From contig NZ_PQSS01000069.1 in assembly GCF_002920535.1 (NCBI RefSeq), forward strand, positions 1 through 39,278: a DNA stretch of 39,278 nucleotides. The letters run 5' to 3'. Under the pieces are notes generated by a model. That model had not been told where the DNA came from and ran no database searches. It was given only the letters and a program-made list of their open reading frames with translations. Made by a program: the position numbers and the translations under genes. Shown here one piece after another: positions 37,151 to 39,278 of the stretch; positions within the stretch are counted from its first letter, which is position 1, and every line of letters begins with the position of its first letter. The DNA is from Streptomyces sp. Ru71. Its GTDB lineage: Bacteria; Actinomycetota; Actinomycetes; Streptomycetales; Streptomycetaceae.

Positions 37151-38026
37151 ATGCCCGATTCCGCGCAGTTCGACCTCGACACCTACCTTCACCGGATCGG
37201 ATGGCAGGGGGAACGCCGGCCCGACGCCGCGACCCTGCGTGGCGTGCACCTGGCCCACACCAGGTCCCTGCCGTTCGAGAACCTGGACGCCCTCGGCGGC
37301 ATCGCCCCCTCCCTCGCCCCGGCCGACCTGACGGCGAAGCTGCTGAACAGCCGGCGCGGCGGTTACTGCTACGAGCACAACACGCTGCTCGCCCACGCGC
37401 TGGAGGCGCTCGGCTTCCGGGTGACCCGGCTGACCGCCCGGGTCCTGGTGGGCACCGACCGGCCCGAGAGCCGCCCACGCACCCATATGGCGCTGCTCGT
37501 CGAGGCCCCGGACGACCCGCAGCCGTACCTCGCCGACGTCGGGTTCGGCGCGCTCGGCGCGTTGCTGGAGGCCGTGCCGCTCACCACCGGCACCGAGTTC
37601 CACGACGCGGGCCGCCGCCACCGCCTGGTGCACGCGCCGCAGCGCGGGCCGCTGCCGATGTGGGTGCTGGAGGCCCACCGGCCCGAGAAGCCGGCGCAGG
37701 ACGGCGCGGCCCCGGCCGAGGGCACCGACGACGCCTGGGAGGCGCAGTACGCCTTCACCGTCGAGCCGTTCGAGCAGCGCGACTTCGAGGTCATCAACTG
37801 GTACATCGCCACCCACCCGCGCTCACCGTTCAGCCGACGCGCCTACGCGCACCGGCTCACCGGCGACACGCATCTGCTCCTCGACGACCGTCTGCTCACC
37901 GAGACCCGGGCGGACGGCACCGTCACCGAGCGGGAGCTCGCGGACGAGGACGAGGTCCGCCGGGTACTGGACGAGAAGTTCGGCATCACCGTCCCGCCCG
38001 GCCTGACCCTGCTCGGCCGGCCCTGA
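37151..38026 (+). CDS. Arylamine N-acetyltransferase
   Basis: 291-aa enzyme moving acetyl from acetyl-CoA to arylamines or hydrazines via a Cys thioester. Catalytic triad: Cys73 (RRGGYCYEHN), His112 (RTHMALLV) and Asp129 (YLADVGFG). SLPFENLD (39-46) is the usual N-terminal block. Length (about 280-290) is normal; the region before ATG 37151 is open but non-homologous. NAT-like folds also act as amide synthases in ansamycin biosynthesis, but no such genes are nearby, so a detoxifying role is more likely. Confidence 0.94.
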   Translation: MPDSAQFDLDTYLHRIGWQGERRPDAATLRGVHLAHTRSLPFENLDALGGIAPSLAPADLTAKLLNSRRGGYCYEHNTLLAHALEALGFRVTRLTARVLVGTDRPESRPRTHMALLVEAPDDPQPYLADVGFGALGALLEAVPLTTGTEFHDAGRRHRLVHAPQRGPLPMWVLEAHRPEKPAQDGAAPAEGTDDAWEAQYAFTVEPFEQRDFEVINWYIATHPRSPFSRRAYAHRLTGDTHLLLDDRLLTETRADGTVTERELADEDEVRRVLDEKFGITVPPGLTLLGRP

Positions 38027-38076
38027 TCACCCCGCTCCCCGGGCCCGCCGTCGCCGTGCCATTACGACACAAAGCC

Positions 38077-38106
38077 TTGACAACGTACGCATACTCCCGC
38101 GACGTT
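38077..38106 (+). promoter_or_regulatory. Candidate promoter of CelD-like gene
   Basis: TTGACA (38077-38082) is a perfect -35; the best -10 at normal spacing, GACGTT (38101-38106), is poor. AACGT (38082-38086) and ACGTT (38102-38106) form an inverted repeat across the spacer, perhaps an operator. Confidence 0.4.
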
Positions 38107-38170
38107 GGGGCATGGTCGAGAAGTCTGCTTCCCGGCCGTCGGCGTCATGGGGGGATGGGGGAGCGATCGC

Positions 38171-39278
38171 ATGCGATCCGTCAGCAACGCCGCGGAGAGC
38201 ACGACCACGGACGAGCCGTCGAAGCGTTCCGTGGGCAGCCCGGGGGGAGGCGGCAGCGGTGCGGCGGACATCACCGTCCACAGAACGGGCGAGCTGACCC
38301 AGGCGCTGAGACAGGCCTGGCACCGGGCGATGGACGAGTCGCCCGAGTACGCCAACCCCTTCCTCGCACCGGAGTTCGCGATCGGCGTCGGCAGGTACCG
38401 GGGCGGGGCCCGGGTCGCCGTGCTGCACCAGGACGGGGAGCCTGTCGGCTTCTTCCCGTACGAGCGGGGCGCCTTGGGCGTCGGCCGGGCGATCGGGCTC
38501 GGCCTGTCCGACTGCCAGGCGCTGGTGCACCGGCCCGGAGTCACCTGGGACACCCAGGAACTGCTGCGGGTGTGCGGACTCGCGAGTTTCGAGTTCGACC
38601 ACCTCGTCGCGGAGCAGAAGCCCTTCGAGCGCGCCGTCACCGGCACCTTCGCCTCCCCGGTGATCGACCTGGAGCACGGCGACGACAGCTACCCCGAGTG
38701 GCTGCGCGCCACCTACCCGGGGCATGCCAAGACCACGCTGAAGAAGGAGCGCCGGCTGGGCCGGGACGTCGGCGAGGTCCGGTTCGTGTTCGACGAACGC
38801 GATCCCGAGGTGCTGCGCACGCTCATGCGGTGGAAGTCCGCCCAGTACCGCCGGACGGGCCGTATGGACCGCTTCTCCCGGCCGTGGATCGTGGACCTGG
38901 TGGAGTATCTGTTCCAGGTCCGCGAGGCGTACTTCACCGGGGTGCTGTCCGTGCTGTACGCGGGGGACAGGCCGGTGGCGGTGCACTTCGGGCCGCGCTC
39001 GCGCACCGTGCTCGCGGCCTGGTTCACGGCGTACGACCCCGAGTTCCACCGCTACTCGCCGGGGCTGATGATGCACCTGCGGCTGGCCGAGGCGGCCCGT
39101 AAGGAGGGGGTGCGGCTGGTCGACTGGGGCCGCGGCGACAAGGAGTACAAGGACTGGCTCAAGACCCGGGACCTGTGGGTCGCCGAGGGGTTCGCCACCC
39201 GGGCGCATCCGGTGGGGGCCGCCCACCGGCTGGTGCGCAGGCCGGTGCGCGGGCTGCGCAACACGGTGCTCGCCCACC
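38171..39278 (+). CDS. CelD/BcsL-like GNAT acetyltransferase, 3' end cut
   Basis: Open frame of 369 codons running off the window. After a ~45-residue disordered Ser/Gly-rich start, the protein matches the CelD/BcsL (Acetyltransf_6) group of double-GNAT proteins linked to cellulose or exopolysaccharide production: ANPFLAPEFAIGVGRYR and VAVLHQDGEPVGFFPYERG in the first half, TLKKERRLGRDVG, RWKSAQYRRTGRMD, GVLSVLYAGDRPVAVHFGPR and DWGRGDKEYKDWLKTR in the second. ATG 38171 has GGGGGAG at 7 nt; ATG 38147 is in frame but less well placed. The end of the gene and its neighbours lie outside the window. Confidence 0.88.
   Translation, partial: MRSVSNAAESTTTDEPSKRSVGSPGGGGSGAADITVHRTGELTQALRQAWHRAMDESPEYANPFLAPEFAIGVGRYRGGARVAVLHQDGEPVGFFPYERGALGVGRAIGLGLSDCQALVHRPGVTWDTQELLRVCGLASFEFDHLVAEQKPFERAVTGTFASPVIDLEHGDDSYPEWLRATYPGHAKTTLKKERRLGRDVGEVRFVFDERDPEVLRTLMRWKSAQYRRTGRMDRFSRPWIVDLVEYLFQVREAYFTGVLSVLYAGDRPVAVHFGPRSRTVLAAWFTAYDPEFHRYSPGLMMHLRLAEAARKEGVRLVDWGRGDKEYKDWLKTRDLWVAEGFATRAHPVGAAHRLVRRPVRGLRNTVLAH

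Noticed and set aside
37151..38026. Arylamine N-acetyltransferase as an ansamycin amide synthase
   Set aside because: No polyketide synthase or AHBA genes are nearby and the sequence looks like a standalone NAT.
1..39278. Search for tRNA/rRNA genes, insertion sequences, prophage or defence-system genes
   Set aside because: No transposase, integrase, terminal inverted repeats, nuclease-helicase cassettes or tRNA-like cloverleaf was recognised.

Overview
The window reads as chromosomal DNA of a Streptomyces-like actinomycete. It is very GC-rich, third codon positions are almost always G or C, ATG, GTG and TTG starts sit behind GGAG-type ribosome binding sites, and several starts look leaderless with a TANNNT box 6-7 nt upstream. 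I saw no in-frame TTA codon in any called gene. There are 39 convincing protein genes, one possible leader peptide, no rRNA or tRNA that I could recognise, no transposase and no CRISPR array. The species cannot be fixed from the sequence alone.

Layout. 1-410: gene-poor leader with a very long stem and a dispersed Streptomyces-type repeat. 411-2802: ammonia-releasing pair aspA (aspartate ammonia-lyase) and glsA (glutaminase). 3057-5893: two coupled polyprenol-phosphate-dependent mannosyltransferase-like membrane enzymes, overlapping at the 3' side by 295 bp with a convergent D-Ala-D-Ala carboxypeptidase (5599-6810). 6908-8053: a short second-type Rho termination factor with a long pyrimidine-rich leader. 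8391-10157: SnoaL-like protein, PadR regulator and methyltransferase. 10281-14834: secreted RICIN-domain protein, DasR/HutC-type GntR regulator with a dre-like operator, CE7 carbohydrate esterase and a membrane protein; LacI-type operator motifs lie in front of the two carbohydrate-type genes. 14963-16334: cytosolic molybdopterin sulfite-oxidase-like enzyme with its flavin reductase. 16474-18131: quinone-oxidoreductase-like enzyme and GNAT. 18164-19716: MarR regulator divergent from an ABC-2-like permease. 19902-22171: PrmC-related methyltransferase behind an attenuator-like leader, LysE exporter, DinB-like protein. 22209-26683: anchored DUF5666-like protein, PAS-PAS-GAF-PP2C phosphatase, secreted protein and small soluble protein. 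26812-29452: 2,4-dienoyl-CoA reductase and PadR regulator. 29400-31277: secreted anchored protein and FN3 lipoprotein with a 38-bp tandem repeat between them. 31658-33701: dhaKLM dihydroxyacetone kinase operon. 33963-35851: TetR regulator divergent from a TetX-like flavin monooxygenase. 36018-39278: RpiB-like protein, membrane protein, arylamine N-acetyltransferase and a CelD/BcsL-like acetyltransferase cut by the window end.

The most interesting locus is the Rho paralog. It keeps the ATPase/helicase motor but has no N-terminal extension. It carries Ser where E. coli Rho has Gly337, and the substitution G337S is known to give bicyclomycin resistance in E. coli. It has also lost the aromatic residues of the primary RNA-binding site, and it is preceded by a C/U-rich leader suited to autogenous Rho-dependent control. 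Other items worth a second look are the uORF/hairpin leader before the PrmC-related methyltransferase, a possible small RNA in the 31.3-31.65 kb gap, and the dre-like operator placed inside the promoter of a DasR-type regulator.
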